A DNA stretch of 64,000 bases from Streptomyces sp. NBC_01463 (GTDB lineage Bacteria; Actinomycetota; Actinomycetes; Streptomycetales; Streptomycetaceae): positions 6,758,001 to 6,822,000 of the forward strand of contig CP109468.1 in assembly GCA_036227345.1 (NCBI GenBank), in the 5' to 3' direction. Of this stretch, positions 44,971 through 56,520 are shown one piece after another. The notes under the pieces are model-generated. The model was not told where the DNA came from and made no database searches. It was given only the letters and a program-made list of their open reading frames with translations. The number at the start of each line of letters is the position of its first letter. Positions within the stretch are counted from its first letter, which is position 1. Made by a program: the position numbers and the translations under genes.

Positions 44971-47025
44971 ATGGCAGACCCCTCCAGCTACCGCCCCAAG
45001 CCGGGACAGATCCCCGACTCCCCGGGGGTCTACAAATTCCGCGACGAACACCGCCGGGTGATCTACGTCGGGAAGGCGAAGAGCCTGCGCCAGCGCCTGG
45101 CCAACTACTTCCAGGACCTGTCCGGCCTTCATCCGCGCACGCGCACGATGGTGACCACCGCCGCGTCGGTGGAGTGGACGGTCGTCTCCACGGAGGTCGA
45201 GGCGCTCCAGCTCGAGTACTCCTGGATCAAGGAGTTCGACCCCCGGTTCAACGTCAAGTACCGCGACGACAAGAGCTATCCGTATCTCGCGGTCACGCTC
45301 AACGAGGAGTTCCCGCGCGTCCAGGTGATGCGCGGAGCCAAGAAGAAGGGCGTGCGCTACTTCGGTCCGTACGGGCACGCCTGGGCGATCCGCGAGACGG
45401 TCGACCTGATGCTCCGGGTCTTCCCCGTCCGCACGTGCTCCGCGGGCGTCTTCAAGAACGCCGCCAGGACCGGCCGTCCGTGCCTCCTCGGCTACATCGG
45501 CAAGTGCTCGGCCCCCTGCGTCGGCCGGGTCACCCCCGAGGAGCACCGCGAACTCGCGGACGACTTCTGCGACTTCATGGCCGGCCGCACCGGCACGTAC
45601 ATCCGCCGCCTGGAGAAGGACATGATGGCGGCGGCCGAGGAGATGGAGTACGAGCGCGCGGCCCGCCTGCGCGACGACGTGGAGGCGCTCAGGCGCGCCA
45701 TGGAGAAGAGCGCCGTCGTCCTCGCCGACGCCACCGACGCCGACCTGATCGCCGTCGCGGAGGACGAGCTGGAGGCCGCCGTCCAGATCTTCCACGTCCG
45801 CGGCGGGCGGGTGCGCGGCCAGCGCGGCTGGGTGACCGACAAGGTGGAGAACGTCGACACCTCCGGCCTCGTCGAGCACGCGCTCCAGCAGCTCTACGGC
45901 GAGGAGACCGGCGACTCGGTCCCCAAGGAGGTCCTCGTCCCGGCCCTCCCCGAGGACCCCGACGCCGTCTCCCAGTGGCTGGCCGGCCGCCGGGGCTCCC
46001 AGGTCAGCCTGCGCATCCCGCAGCGCGGCGACAAGAAGGACCTGATGGCCACGGTCCAGCGCAACGCCCAGCAGGCCCTGGGACTGCACAAGACCAAGCG
46101 CGCCTCCGACCTCACCACCCGCTCCCGGGCCCTGGAGGAGATCGCCGAGGCGCTCGGCCTCGACACGGCCCCGCTGCGGATCGAGTGCTTCGACATCTCC
46201 CACCTCCAGGGCGACGACGTGGTGGCGTCGATGGTGGTCTTCGAGGACGGTCTGGCCCGCAAGGGGGAGTACCGCCGCTTCCAGATCAAGGGCTTCGAGG
46301 GACAGGACGACGTCCGCTCGATGCACGAGGTGATCAGCCGGCGCTTCCGCCGCTACCTCCAGGAGAAGGAACGGACGGGGGAGTGGGAGGAGGACGCCGC
46401 ACAGGCCCCCGCCCCCGCGGGCCCCGCCGCCTCCGGCCCCGTACCGGCCGATCCCGGTCCCGCCGCCGACGGCGCCACCGAGCCCCGGGAGGACGACGGG
46501 CGGCCCAAGCGGTTCGCCTACCCGCCGCAGCTCCTCGTCGTCGACGGCGGGCAGCCGCAGGTCGCCGCGGCCAAGCGCGCCCTGGACGAGCTGGGGATCG
46601 ACGACATCGCCGTCTGCGGCCTCGCCAAGCGCCTGGAGGAGGTCTGGCTGCCCGACGACGACGACCCGGTGGTCCTGCCCCGCTCCAGCGAGGGCCTCTA
46701 CCTCCTCCAGCGCGTCCGCGACGAGGCGCACCGCTTCGCCATCACCTACCAGCGCGCCAAGCGCGCCAAGCGCATCCGCTCCAGCCCCCTGGACGCGGTC
46801 GCCGGCCTCGGCGAGACCCGGAAACAGGCGCTGATCAAGCATTTCGGCTCCGTCAAGAAGCTGAAGCAGGCGACAATCGAAGAGATCTGCGAGGTTCCGG
46901 GGATAGGCCGCAGGACGGCGGAATCAGTGGCTGTCGCCCTCGCCGCGGCCGCCCCGGCCACGCCCGCCGTGAACACGGCGACAGGAGAGATCATCGAAGA
47001 GGACGACGGGGGCAGCACGACATGA
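44971..47025 (+). CDS. uvrC: Excinuclease ABC subunit C
   Basis: This 684-residue dual-incision nuclease has an N-terminal GIY-YIG domain (PGVYKFRD and [14 protein letters not shown]), a Cys cluster near [13 protein letters not shown], and a UVR domain ([16 protein letters not shown]). The RNase H-like catalytic region follows ([27 protein letters not shown]), then the HhH motif [17 protein letters not shown]. An Ala/Pro-rich insertion (about 500-530) interrupts the C-terminal nuclease. ATG 44971 follows GGGAGG. The stop overlaps rapZ (ATGA). Confidence 0.97.
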   Translation: MADPSSYRPKPGQIPDSPGVYKFRDEHRRVIYVGKAKSLRQRLANYFQDLSGLHPRTRTMVTTAASVEWTVVSTEVEALQLEYSWIKEFDPRFNVKYRDDKSYPYLAVTLNEEFPRVQVMRGAKKKGVRYFGPYGHAWAIRETVDLMLRVFPVRTCSAGVFKNAARTGRPCLLGYIGKCSAPCVGRVTPEEHRELADDFCDFMAGRTGTYIRRLEKDMMAAAEEMEYERAARLRDDVEALRRAMEKSAVVLADATDADLIAVAEDELEAAVQIFHVRGGRVRGQRGWVTDKVENVDTSGLVEHALQQLYGEETGDSVPKEVLVPALPEDPDAVSQWLAGRRGSQVSLRIPQRGDKKDLMATVQRNAQQALGLHKTKRASDLTTRSRALEEIAEALGLDTAPLRIECFDISHLQGDDVVASMVVFEDGLARKGEYRRFQIKGFEGQDDVRSMHEVISRRFRRYLQEKERTGEWEEDAAQAPAPAGPAASGPVPADPGPAADGATEPREDDGRPKRFAYPPQLLVVDGGQPQVAAAKRALDELGIDDIAVCGLAKRLEEVWLPDDDDPVVLPRSSEGLYLLQRVRDEAHRFAITYQRAKRAKRIRSSPLDAVAGLGETRKQALIKHFGSVKKLKQATIEEICEVPGIGRRTAESVAVALAAAAPATPAVNTATGEIIEEDDGGSTT

Positions 47026-48002
47026 CCGAGCACGACATGACCGAACGCGAACCTGAACACGGGCACGACCGCACAGACCGAGCAGACGGAGCAGCACACG
47101 TGAGTACGGGCACCTCGATCGAGACGGGCGACAGCACGGTGGCCATCCCCGAGCTGGTGATCATCTCCGGCATGTCGGGAGCCGGGCGCAGCACGGCCGC
47201 CAAGTGTCTGGAGGACCTCGGCTGGTTCGTCGTCGACAACCTGCCGCCCGCACTGATCCCCACCATGGTGGAGCTCGGCGCCCGCTCGCAGGGCAATGTG
47301 GCACGCATCGCCGTCGTCGTCGACGTCCGGGGCCGCCGCTTCTTCGACAACCTGCGCGAGTCCCTCGCCGACCTGGAGGCCAAGGGCGTCACCCGGCGCA
47401 TCGTCTTCCTGGAGTCCTCCGACGACGCGCTGGTCCGCCGCTTCGAGTCGGTCCGCCGCCCGCACCCCCTCCAGGGCGACGGCCGCATCGTCGACGGCAT
47501 CGCCGCCGAGCGCGACCTGCTGCGCGAGCTGCGCGGCGACGCCGACCTGGTCATCGACACCTCCAGCCTCAACGTGCACGAACTGCGCGCCAAGATGGAC
47601 GCCCAGTTCGCGGGCGACGAGGAGCCGGAGCTCCGCGCCACGGTGATGTCCTTCGGCTTCAAGTACGGCCTCCCGGTCGACGCCGACCTGGTGGTGGACT
47701 GCCGCTTCCTGCCCAACCCGCACTGGGTCCCCGAGCTGCGCCCCTTCACCGGGCTCAACGAGGAGGTCTCCGACTACGTGTTCGACCAGCCGGGCGCCAA
47801 GGAGTTCCTCAACCAGTACACGGAACTGCTCCAGCTCATCGCCGCCGGCTACCGCCGCGAGGGCAAGCGCTACGTGACCATCGCCGTCGGCTGCACGGGC
47901 GGCAAGCACCGTTCCGTGGCCATGTCGGAGAAGCTGGCGGCCCGGCTCGCCACGGAGGGGATCGAGACCGTGCTCGTACACCGGGACATGGGGCGCGAGT
48001 GA
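47022..48002 (+). CDS. rapZ: RapZ-family nucleotide-binding protein
   Basis: This 326-residue protein has the P-loop [14 protein letters not shown] (Arg in place of the usual Lys, common in actinobacteria), and [40 protein letters not shown] and [13 protein letters not shown]. In enterobacteria RapZ adapts RNase E to a small RNA; the actinobacterial role is less clear. The start in the ATGA overlap with uvrC is preferred. GTG 47101 is an alternative that removes a charged, repetitive N-terminus. Confidence 0.92.
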   Translation: MTEHDMTEREPEHGHDRTDRADGAAHVSTGTSIETGDSTVAIPELVIISGMSGAGRSTAAKCLEDLGWFVVDNLPPALIPTMVELGARSQGNVARIAVVVDVRGRRFFDNLRESLADLEAKGVTRRIVFLESSDDALVRRFESVRRPHPLQGDGRIVDGIAAERDLLRELRGDADLVIDTSSLNVHELRAKMDAQFAGDEEPELRATVMSFGFKYGLPVDADLVVDCRFLPNPHWVPELRPFTGLNEEVSDYVFDQPGAKEFLNQYTELLQLIAAGYRREGKRYVTIAVGCTGGKHRSVAMSEKLAARLATEGIETVLVHRDMGRE

Positions 48003-49033
48003 CCAGTCGCAACATGCGTCTGCGCCGGCTGCGCAGGGGCACCCCGCTGTCCGGCCGCATGCGCGGCGGCGCACAGCCCAAGGTCGTCGCGCTCGGCGGC
48101 GGCATGGGCCTGTCCGCCTCCCTCACCGCCCTGCGGCGGATCACAGGCGACCTGACCGCGGTGGTCACCGTCGCCGACGACGGCGGCTCCAGCGGCCGGC
48201 TCCGCGAGGAGCTGGGCGTCCTGCCGCCCGGCGACCTGCGCAAGGCGCTCGCCGCCCTGTGCGGCGACGACGAGTGGGGCCGGACCTGGTCCCAGGTCAT
48301 CCAGCACCGCTTCCAGTCCAAGGGCGACCTGCACGAGCACGCGGTCGGCAATCTGCTGATCGTCGCCCTGTGGGAGCAGCTCGGTGATCACGTCCAGGCC
48401 CTCGACCTGGTCGGCAAGCTCCTCGGCGCGCACGGCCGGGTGCTGCCGATGTCCGCCGTGCCGCTGGAGCTCCAGGCGCTCGTGAAGGGCCACGACCCGG
48501 ACCGTCCGGACCAGGTGGACACGGTGCGCGGCCAGGCGACCGTGGCGCTCACCCCGGGCGAGGTCCAGTCCGTGCACGTCGTCCCGCACGACCCGCCGGC
48601 CGTCCCCGAGGCGGTCGCGGCGGTCCTGGACGCGGACTGGGTGGTGCTCGGCCCCGGGTCCTGGTTCTCCTCGGTCATCCCGCATCTGCTCGTCCCCGAT
48701 CTGCTGGACGCGCTGATCGAAACGAAGGCCCGCAAGGTCCTCTCGCTGAACCTCGCACCGCAACCCGGTGAAACAGATGGCTTCTCTCCGCAGCGTCATT
48801 TGGAGGTTTTGGGACGACACGCCCCTAAACTCGCCCTGGACGTGGTGCTGGCCGACGAGGCCGCCGTGCCCGACCGCGAGTCCCTCGCCGATGCCGCAAA
48901 ACGGCTCGGCGCCGCGGTCGAGCTGGCGCCCGTGGCCTCACCCGACGGCGTTCCGATTCATGATCCGGAGCTGTTGGCCGCCGCGTACGACCGTATTTTT
49001 CGGATGCATGGAAGGATCGGCCCATGGCGATGA
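47999..49033 (+). CDS. yvcK: YvcK/CofD-like gluconeogenesis factor
   Basis: This 344-residue protein has the CofD-like fold motifs [70 protein letters not shown] and [15 protein letters not shown]. YvcK binds UDP-sugars and supports cell wall synthesis during gluconeogenic growth in Bacillus. The start is in a GTGA overlap with rapZ, and the end overlaps whiA by 10 nt, so the four genes are coupled. Confidence 0.93.
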   Translation: MTSRNMRLRRLRRGTPLSGRMRGGAQPKVVALGGGMGLSASLTALRRITGDLTAVVTVADDGGSSGRLREELGVLPPGDLRKALAALCGDDEWGRTWSQVIQHRFQSKGDLHEHAVGNLLIVALWEQLGDHVQALDLVGKLLGAHGRVLPMSAVPLELQALVKGHDPDRPDQVDTVRGQATVALTPGEVQSVHVVPHDPPAVPEAVAAVLDADWVVLGPGSWFSSVIPHLLVPDLLDALIETKARKVLSLNLAPQPGETDGFSPQRHLEVLGRHAPKLALDVVLADEAAVPDRESLADAAKRLGAAVELAPVASPDGVPIHDPELLAAAYDRIFRMHGRIGPWR

Positions 49034-50013
49034 CGCCAGCGGTGAAGGACGAAATCTCTCGGCTTCCCGTAACCCGGACCTGCTGCAGGAAGGCAGAAGT
49101 CTCGGCGATTCTTCGGTTCGCGGGTGGGCTGCACCTGGTGAGCGGCCGGATTGTGATCGAGGCGGAGCTGGACACCGCGATGGCGGCGCGCCGGCTGAAG
49201 CGCGACATCCTCGAGATCTTCGGGCACAGCTCGGAGCTGATCGTGATGGCGCCCGGCGGACTGCGGCGCGGCTCGCGCTACGTCGTGCGCGTGGTGGCGG
49301 GCGGCGACCAGCTGGCCCGCCAGACCGGCCTGGTGGACGGCCGCGGCCGTCCCATCCGCGGTCTGCCCCCGCAGGTGGTCTCGGGGGCCACCTGCGACGC
49401 CGAGGCGGCCTGGCGCGGCGCCTTCCTGGCCCACGGCTCGCTGACCGAGCCGGGACGCTCCTCCTCGCTGGAGGTGACCTGCCCGGGCCCGGAGGCCGCG
49501 CTCGCGCTGGTCGGCGCCGCCCGCAGGCTCTCCATCGCGGCCAAGGCCCGCGAGGTGCGCGGCGTGGACCGGGTCGTCGTCCGGGACGGCGACGCGATCG
49601 GCGCCCTGCTGACCCGGCTCGGCGCCCATGAGTCGGTGCTGGCCTGGGAGGAGCGCCGGATGCGGCGCGAGGTCCGCGCCACGGCCAACCGGCTCGCCAA
49701 CTTCGACGACGCGAACCTCCGCCGCTCGGCCCGCGCCGCCGTGGCCGCGGGCGCCCGGGTGGGGCGCGCGCTGGAGATCCTCGGCGAGGAGGTCCCCGAG
49801 CACCTCGCGGCGGCCGGACGGCTGCGCATGGAGCACAAGCAGGCCTCCCTGGAGGAGCTGGGCGCGCTCGCCGACCCGCCGCTGACCAAGGACGCCGTCG
49901 CCGGACGCATCCGCCGGCTCCTCGCGATGGCCGACAAGCGGGCCCAGGACCTCGGGATCCCGAGCACGGAGTCCACTCTCAGCGAAGAGCTGGCCGACGG
50001 CCTGGTCGGCTGA
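49024..50013 (+). CDS. whiA: Sporulation transcription factor WhiA
   Basis: This 329-residue regulator combines a degenerate LAGLIDADG homing-endonuclease-like N-terminal domain ([19 protein letters not shown]) with a C-terminal HTH ([39 protein letters not shown]). With WhiB it switches on aerial hyphal septation genes in Streptomyces. It starts within the end of yvcK, and a 16-bp hairpin terminator follows. Confidence 0.97.
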   Translation: MAMTPAVKDEISRLPVTRTCCRKAEVSAILRFAGGLHLVSGRIVIEAELDTAMAARRLKRDILEIFGHSSELIVMAPGGLRRGSRYVVRVVAGGDQLARQTGLVDGRGRPIRGLPPQVVSGATCDAEAAWRGAFLAHGSLTEPGRSSSLEVTCPGPEAALALVGAARRLSIAAKAREVRGVDRVVVRDGDAIGALLTRLGAHESVLAWEERRMRREVRATANRLANFDDANLRRSARAAVAAGARVGRALEILGEEVPEHLAAAGRLRMEHKQASLEELGALADPPLTKDAVAGRIRRLLAMADKRAQDLGIPSTESTLSEELADGLVG

Positions 50014-50107
50014 TCCGCACCCCCGCCGGTCAGCCGCGGCGGGAACACCCCGCACACCCGCGGGTGTTGACGCTGCGTAATCGTCGCAGCGGGGGTGGCC
50101 GGACAAC

Positions 50108-50145
50108 CGGAGGCCCGTACTCCTACTGGGGAGTACGGGCCTCCG
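50108..50145 (+). terminator. Strong terminator after whiA
   Basis: A perfect 16-bp stem (50108-50123 with 50130-50145) has a 6-nt loop, TACTGG. It separates the uvrC-whiA operon from gap. No U-tract follows. Confidence 0.88.
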
Positions 50146-50256
50146 CCGTGCGTACGGCCCCTCTCGATGTCACCCCGGCGGCTTCGGAGAGGTAGGGTCG
50201 GAGGCGGTCGGGGACATCCCATACAACTCGCCGGCGTCGAAAACCGGCGTACCTAA

Positions 50257-51282
<1,026 letters not shown>

Positions 51283-51314
51283 TCCTCGGATCGGCAGGCA
51301 CCTCGATGTGAGCA

Positions 51315-51354
51315 CGGGGCTCGAACAGCGCAACGCAGCGCCGTTCGAGCCCCG
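51315..51354 (+). terminator. Hairpin between gap and pgk
   Basis: CGGGGCTCGAAC (51315-51326) pairs perfectly over 12 bp with 51343-51354, around a 16-nt loop. It may terminate, attenuate or stabilise gap mRNA, since pgk starts only 36 bp later. Confidence 0.7.
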
Positions 51355-51390
51355 CTGCATGCTCCCTCGTTCTCCAAGGAGTCCAGACAG

Positions 51391-52602
51391 ATGAAGACGA
51401 TCGACGAACTTCTCGCCGAAGGGGTCACCGGCAAGCGCGTATTCGTCCGCGCCGACCTCAACGTGCCGCTCAGCGGGACCACCATCACCGACGACGGCCG
51501 CATCCGCGCCGTCGAGCCGACCGTGCGCAAGCTGGCCGAGGCCGGCGCCCGGGTCGTCGTCGCCTCGCACCTGGGCCGCCCGAAGGGTGCCCCGGACCCG
51601 GCGTTCTCGCTGGCCCCCGCGGCCACCCGGCTCGGTGAGCTGCTCGGGACCGACGTGGCCTTCGCGACCGACACGGTCGGCGAGTCCGCCCGCGCCACGG
51701 TCGCCGCGCTCGCCGACGGCAAGGTCGCCGTCATCGAGAACCTCCGCTTCAACGCCGGCGAGACGTCGAAGGACGACGCCGAGCGCGGCGCGTTCGCCGA
51801 CCGGCTCGCGGAGCTCGCCGACGTGTACGTGGGCGACGGCTTCGGCGCCGTGCACCGCAAGCACGCCTCGGTCTTCGACCTCCCGGCCCGGCTCCCGCAC
51901 GCCGCGGGCGACCTGATCGCCACCGAGGTCGGCGTCCTGAAGAAGCTCACCGACGACGTGCAGCGGCCCTACGCCGTCGTGCTCGGCGGCGCCAAGGTCT
52001 CCGACAAGCTCGGCGTCATCGACCACCTCCTGGAGCGCGCCGACCGCATCCTCATCGGCGGCGGCATGGCGTACACCTTCCTCAAGGCCCAGGGCCACGA
52101 GGTCGGCAGCTCGCTGCTGCAGGAGGACCAGATCCCGGTGGTGCTGGAGTACCTCAAGCGCGCCGAGGAGAAGGGCGTGGAGTTCGTGCTCCCCGTCGAC
52201 GTCGTGGTCGCCCCCGCGTTCCCCGACCTCAAGACCAAGGCCCCGGCCGACCCGTCCACCGTCGCCGCCGACGCCATGCCGGCCGGCCAGATGGGTCTGG
52301 ACAACGGTCCGGAGACCAACAAGCTCTACGCATCGAAGCTCGCCGACGCGGCCACCGTCTTCTGGAACGGCCCGATGGGCGTCTTCGAGCACCCCGACTT
52401 CGCCGAGGGCACCCGGGCCGTCGCCCAGGCCCTCGTCGACTCGTCCGGCTTCAGCGTGGTCGGCGGTGGCGACTCCGCCGCCGCGGTCCGCATCCTGGGC
52501 TTCGACGAGAACGCGTTCGGACACATCTCGACCGGTGGCGGCGCCAGCCTCGAATACCTCGAGGGCAAGACGCTTCCCGGCCTCGCCGCACTGGAGGACT
52601 GA
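51391..52602 (+). CDS. pgk: Phosphoglycerate kinase
   Basis: This 403-residue two-domain kinase transfers phosphate from 1,3-bisphosphoglycerate to ADP. Motifs: RVFVRADLNVPL (substrate site), VVASHLGRPKG, FGAVHRKHAS, VVLGGAKVSDKL, and the nucleotide-end VVGGGDSAAAV with HISTGGGASLEYLEG. It has a normal length. ATG 51391 follows AAGGAG. tpiA starts 6 bp downstream. Confidence 0.97.
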   Translation: MKTIDELLAEGVTGKRVFVRADLNVPLSGTTITDDGRIRAVEPTVRKLAEAGARVVVASHLGRPKGAPDPAFSLAPAATRLGELLGTDVAFATDTVGESARATVAALADGKVAVIENLRFNAGETSKDDAERGAFADRLAELADVYVGDGFGAVHRKHASVFDLPARLPHAAGDLIATEVGVLKKLTDDVQRPYAVVLGGAKVSDKLGVIDHLLERADRILIGGGMAYTFLKAQGHEVGSSLLQEDQIPVVLEYLKRAEEKGVEFVLPVDVVVAPAFPDLKTKAPADPSTVAADAMPAGQMGLDNGPETNKLYASKLADAATVFWNGPMGVFEHPDFAEGTRAVAQALVDSSGFSVVGGGDSAAAVRILGFDENAFGHISTGGGASLEYLEGKTLPGLAALED

Positions 52603-52608
52603 CCTTTC

Positions 52609-53397
52609 ATGACTGCTACCGCCCAAGGCCGGACCCCGCTGATGGCGGGCAACTGGAAGATGAACCTCAACCACCTCGAGGCCATCGCGCACGTCCAGAA
52701 GCTCGCCTTCGCCCTGGCCGACAAGGACTACGACGCCGTCGAGGTCGCCGTCCTGCCGCCCTTCACCGACCTGCGCTCCGTGCAGACGCTGGTCGACGGC
52801 GACAAGCTGAAGATCAAGTACGGCGCCCAGGACATCTCGGCGCACGACTCCGGCGCGTACACCGGTGAGATCTCCGGCCCGATGCTCGCCAAGCTGAAGT
52901 GCACCTTCGTCGCCGTCGGCCACAGCGAGCGCCGCCAGTACCACGCGGAGACCGACGAGGTCTGCAACGCCAAGGTGAAGGCCGCGTACAAGCACGGCCT
53001 GACCCCGATCCTCTGCGTCGGCGAGGGCCTGGACATCCGCAAGGCCGGTGACCAGGTCGCGTACACCCTGGCGCAGCTCGACGGTGCGCTGAAGGACATC
53101 CCGGCCGAGCAGGCCGAGACCATCGTGGTCGCCTACGAGCCGGTCTGGGCCATCGGGACCGGCGAGGTCGCCACCCCCGAGGACGCGCAGGAGGTCTGCG
53201 GTGCGATCCGCGTCCGCCTCGCCGAGCTGTACTCGCAGGAGCTGGCCGACGCGGTCCGCATCCAGTACGGCGGCTCGGTGAAGTCCGGCAACGTGGCCGC
53301 GATCATGGCGCAGCCCGATGTGGACGGCGCGCTGATCGGCGGCGCCGCACTGGACGCCGACGAGTTCGTCAAGATCGTCCGCTTCCGCGACCAGTGA
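52609..53397 (+). CDS. tpiA: Triosephosphate isomerase
   Basis: This 262-residue TIM barrel interconverts DHAP and glyceraldehyde 3-phosphate. Catalytic Lys lies in MAGNWKMN, His in [10 protein letters not shown], and Glu in [15 protein letters not shown]. The phosphate-binding [11 protein letters not shown] is present. It is co-transcribed with pgk. A hairpin follows the stop. Confidence 0.97.
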   Translation: MTATAQGRTPLMAGNWKMNLNHLEAIAHVQKLAFALADKDYDAVEVAVLPPFTDLRSVQTLVDGDKLKIKYGAQDISAHDSGAYTGEISGPMLAKLKCTFVAVGHSERRQYHAETDEVCNAKVKAAYKHGLTPILCVGEGLDIRKAGDQVAYTLAQLDGALKDIPAEQAETIVVAYEPVWAIGTGEVATPEDAQEVCGAIRVRLAELYSQELADAVRIQYGGSVKSGNVAAIMAQPDVDGALIGGAALDADEFVKIVRFRDQ

Positions 53398-53430
53398 GTA
53401 TGCGGTAGCGCGGATCCGTCGTACCCTAGC

Positions 53431-53460
53431 GGGGGCCAGGAGGGCAGCCTCCCGGCCCCC
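53431..53460 (+). terminator. Hairpin between tpiA and secG
   Basis: GGGGGCC (53431-53437) pairs with 53454-53460, and GGAGG (53439-53443) with CCTCC (53448-53452), across one mismatch and a 4-nt loop, GCAG. Confidence 0.75.
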
Positions 53461-53506
53461 GTTGTTCGCACATGCAGTCAGGAATTCCGGAAAGTAGGGA
53501 CCAGCC

Positions 53507-53743
53507 GTGATTTTGGGGTTCGAGATCGCCCTGATCGTCTTCAGCCTGCTGCTGATGCTGCTGGTGCTGATGCACAAGGGGAAGGGCGGCGGTCTTTCCG
53601 ACATGTTCGGTGGCGGCATGCAGTCCTCCGTCGGCGGTTCCTCGGTCGCCGAGCGCAACCTCGACCGCATCACCGTCGTGGTCGGCCTCGGCTGGTTCGC
53701 ATGCATCGTGGTGCTCGGTCTGCTCATCAAGCTGGACAGCTGA
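53507..53743 (+). CDS. secG: Preprotein translocase subunit SecG
   Basis: This 78-residue protein has two transmembrane helices (about 5-23 and 54-74) joined by the conserved glycine-rich loop HKGKGGGLSDMFGGG. It is the accessory subunit of the SecYEG channel. The GTG start is at 53507. Its position after tpiA is conserved in actinobacteria. Confidence 0.95.
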   Translation: MILGFEIALIVFSLLLMLLVLMHKGKGGGLSDMFGGGMQSSVGGSSVAERNLDRITVVVGLGWFACIVVLGLLIKLDS

Positions 53744-53784
53744 CCCGTCGTACGCGATTCCGGTGAGGGTGTAACTCCAATCAC

Positions 53785-53812
53785 TGGACGCGCGTTGGGC
53801 CTTACGTAGACT
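53785..53812 (+). promoter_or_regulatory. Possible rbpA promoter
   Basis: TGGACG (53785-53790) and TAGACT (53807-53812) with a 16-bp spacer weakly match a HrdB-type promoter, 40 bp before the rbpA start. No clear SigR-type GGAAT element was seen. Confidence 0.35.
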
Positions 53813-53851
53813 GGGGCATCTTCGAGCACCATCACGCAGGGAGTTACGACC

Positions 53852-54187
53852 GTGGCAAGTGGCAACGCGATCCGGGGAAGCCGGGTCGGAGCGGGGCCGA
53901 TGGGGGAGGCCGAGCGCGGCGAGTCCGCGCCACGGGCCCGCATCTCCTTCTGGTGCTCGAACGGGCACGAGACGCAGCCGAGCTTCGCCCATGACGCGCA
54001 GGTACCGGAGACCTGGGACTGCCCGCGCTGTGGATTCCCGGCCGGCCAGGACCGGGACAGCCCGCCGGACCCGCCGCGCACCGAACCGTACAAGACGCAT
54101 CTGGCGTACGTACGGGAGCGGCGCAGCGACGCGGACGGTGAGGCGATCCTCGCCGAGGCCCTGGCGAAACTCCGCGGCGAGATCTGA
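53852..54187 (+). CDS. rbpA: RNA polymerase-binding protein RbpA
   Basis: This 111-residue actinobacterial activator binds the principal sigma factor and stabilises open complexes. N-terminal SGNAIRGSRVGAGPMGE is the polymerase-binding tail. The core domain has FWCSNGH and CPRCGFPAG (in RbpA the core can bind Zn through such cysteines). The C-terminal sigma-interaction helices include THLAYVRERRSDADGE. GTG 53852 follows AGGGAG. A strong terminator follows. Confidence 0.95.
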   Translation: MASGNAIRGSRVGAGPMGEAERGESAPRARISFWCSNGHETQPSFAHDAQVPETWDCPRCGFPAGQDRDSPPDPPRTEPYKTHLAYVRERRSDADGEAILAEALAKLRGEI

Positions 54188-54204
54188 CACCCTCGTGCCT
54201 CAGT

Positions 54205-54256
54205 AGAAGCTGTTCACCGGCCGGACACCCCCAGGGTGTCCGGCCGGAACGCTTCT
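54205..54256 (+). terminator. Strong terminator after rbpA
   Basis: A perfect 14-bp inner stem (54217-54230 with 54234-54247) has a 3-nt loop. An outer AGAAGC/GCTTCT pairing (54205-54210 with 54251-54256) extends it. Confidence 0.88.
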
Positions 54257-54350
54257 GCCGTGCCGCAGCCCGCCGTTGTCCCGTCCGCCGCCCTGATCAA
54301 TTAAGTTGGAGGGGCAGCGGGGAACTGCGGTTACGAGAAGAAGTGGGCTG

Positions 54351-56012
54351 ATGTCCGGGATGAACGCACGAAGCCGAACCAGGCTCAACCAGATGCCGGA
54401 ATGGACCGCACTGGGCAAGCACCGCGAGGAGCTCGGGGCGACACAGCTCCGGCAGCTGTTCGCGGACGATCCGGAGCGGGGCACCGGATACGCCCTGCGG
54501 GTCGGCGACCTCTACGTCGACTACTCCAAGCACCTGGTCACCGACGAGACGCTCCGGCTGCTCCGTGAGCTCGCCGGCGCCACCGGCGTCGCCGCCCTGC
54601 GCGACGCGATGTTCCGTGGCGACAAGATCAACACCACCGAGGACCGCGCCGTCCTGCACACCGCGCTGCGCGCCCCGCGGGACGCCGTGATCGAGGTCGA
54701 CGGCGAGAACGTGGTGCCCGCCGTGCACGCCGTGCTCGACAAGATGGCCGCGTTCTCCGAGCGCGTCAGGTCGGGGGAGTGGACCGGTCACACCGGCAGG
54801 CCGATCAAGAACATCGTCAACATCGGCATCGGCGGCTCCGACCTCGGCCCCGCCATGGCGTACGAGGTGCTGCGCTCCTTCACGGACCGCTCGCTGACCG
54901 TCCGCTTCGTCTCCAACGTCGACGGCGCCGACCTGCACGAGGCGCTGCACGGCCTCGACCCGGCCGAGACGCTCTTCGTCATCGCGTCGAAGACCTTCAC
55001 CACGATCGAGACGATCACCAACGCCACTTCGGCGCGCGACTGGCTGCTGACCGGTCTGAGTGCCGGTCAGGACGCGGTGGCCAAGCACTTCGTGGCCCTG
55101 TCGACCAATGCGGAGAAGGTCGCCGACTTCGGTATCGACACCGCCAACATGTTCGAGTTCTGGGACTGGGTCGGCGGCCGCTACTCGTTCGACTCGGCCA
55201 TCGGCCTCTCGCTGATGATCGCCATCGGCCCGGACCGGTTCCGCGAGATGCTCGACGGCTTCCACCTCGTCGACGAGCACTTCCGCACCGCCCCGGCCGA
55301 GGAGAACGTCCCGCTGCTGCTGGGCCTGCTCGGTGTCTGGTACGGCGCGTTCTTCGACGCCCAGTCGCACGCCGTGCTGCCCTACAGCCACTACCTGTCC
55401 AAGTTCACGGCGTACTTGCAGCAGCTGGACATGGAGTCCAACGGCAAGTCCGTGGACCGGGACGGCAGCCCGGTCGACTGGCAGACCGGTCCGGTCGTCT
55501 GGGGCACCCCCGGCACCAACGGCCAGCACGCCTACTACCAGCTGATCCACCAGGGCACCAAGGTCATCCCGGCCGACTTCATCGGTTTCGCCGAGCCGGT
55601 CGAGGGCCTGCTGCCCGGACTGGTCGCCCAGCACGACCTGCTGATGGCCAACTTCTTCGCCCAGACGCAGGCGCTGGCCTTCGGCAAGACACCCGAAGAG
55701 GTGCGCGCCGAGGGGGTCCCCGAGGAACTGGTGCCGCACAAGACGTTCCGCGGCAGCCACCCGACGACGACGCTCCTCGCCGACCGGCTGACCCCGTCCG
55801 TGCTCGGCCAGCTGATCGCGCTGTACGAGCACAAGGTCTTCGTCCAGGGCGCGGTCTGGAACATCGACTCCTTCGACCAGTGGGGCGTCGAGCTCGGCAA
55901 GGTCCTCGCGAAGCGGATCGAGCCGGTGCTGACGGAGGGCAAGGGCGCCGAGCAGCTGGACAGTTCGACCGCCGCGCTCGTCGCCGCGTACCGCGAGCTC
56001 CGGGGGCGCTGA
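54351..56012 (+). CDS. pgi: Glucose-6-phosphate isomerase
   Basis: This 553-residue enzyme interconverts glucose 6-phosphate and fructose 6-phosphate and joins the glycolytic genes here to the pentose-phosphate genes nearby. Motifs: [51 protein letters not shown], and the signature [15 protein letters not shown] with later [13 protein letters not shown] 54351 follows AAGAAGTGGG. ATG 54360 is also possible. Confidence 0.96.
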   Translation: MSGMNARSRTRLNQMPEWTALGKHREELGATQLRQLFADDPERGTGYALRVGDLYVDYSKHLVTDETLRLLRELAGATGVAALRDAMFRGDKINTTEDRAVLHTALRAPRDAVIEVDGENVVPAVHAVLDKMAAFSERVRSGEWTGHTGRPIKNIVNIGIGGSDLGPAMAYEVLRSFTDRSLTVRFVSNVDGADLHEALHGLDPAETLFVIASKTFTTIETITNATSARDWLLTGLSAGQDAVAKHFVALSTNAEKVADFGIDTANMFEFWDWVGGRYSFDSAIGLSLMIAIGPDRFREMLDGFHLVDEHFRTAPAEENVPLLLGLLGVWYGAFFDAQSHAVLPYSHYLSKFTAYLQQLDMESNGKSVDRDGSPVDWQTGPVVWGTPGTNGQHAYYQLIHQGTKVIPADFIGFAEPVEGLLPGLVAQHDLLMANFFAQTQALAFGKTPEEVRAEGVPEELVPHKTFRGSHPTTTLLADRLTPSVLGQLIALYEHKVFVQGAVWNIDSFDQWGVELGKVLAKRIEPVLTEGKGAEQLDSSTAALVAAYRELRGR

Positions 56013-56016
56013 GACC

Positions 56017-56520
56017 GTGACCAGGGGGGAGGGGGCCGTGCGGCTGCGGCCGCCGGTCCACACGCTGGACCCGCGGGCCGTCGGCTGGTGGCGGGCGCGG
56101 TGGCTGCTGCTGACGGCCGTGCCGGTGGTGGTGCTGGCGGTGCTGGGCGCGTTCCTCGCGTCCGCCAGGTTCTGGCTGCTGCTGCCCGCCGCGGTCCTCG
56201 CGGTCCTCGGCGCCGGCTGCGCCGCCCTCGTCCCCCTCTGGTGGTTCCGCACCCACCGCTGGGAGGTCACCGACGAGGCGGTGTACGTCCGGACGGGGGT
56301 GCTGTGGCAGGAGTGGCGGATCGCGCCGATGTCCCGGATCCAGACCGTGGACACCGTGCGCGGCCCCCTCGAACAGCTCTACAGGCTCGCCACGGTCACC
56401 GTCACCACCGCATCGGCCAAGGGCGCCGTCCGGATCGAGGGCCTCGACCACGAACTGGCGGCCGAGCTCGCCGAGCGGCTGACCCGGATCACCCAGGACA
56501 CCCCGGGCGACGCCACATGA
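56017..56520 (+). CDS. PH-domain membrane protein, YdbS-like
   Basis: This 167-residue protein has two transmembrane helices (about 24-45 and 48-68) followed by a bacterial PH (DUF304) domain: HRWEVTDEAVYVRTGVLWQE and RIAPMSRIQTVDTVRGPLEQ. It is paired by an ATGA overlap with the larger YdbT-like protein. In Bacillus this pair is linked to stress or peptide resistance. Confidence 0.88.
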   Translation: MTRGEGAVRLRPPVHTLDPRAVGWWRARWLLLTAVPVVVLAVLGAFLASARFWLLLPAAVLAVLGAGCAALVPLWWFRTHRWEVTDEAVYVRTGVLWQEWRIAPMSRIQTVDTVRGPLEQLYRLATVTVTTASAKGAVRIEGLDHELAAELAERLTRITQDTPGDAT

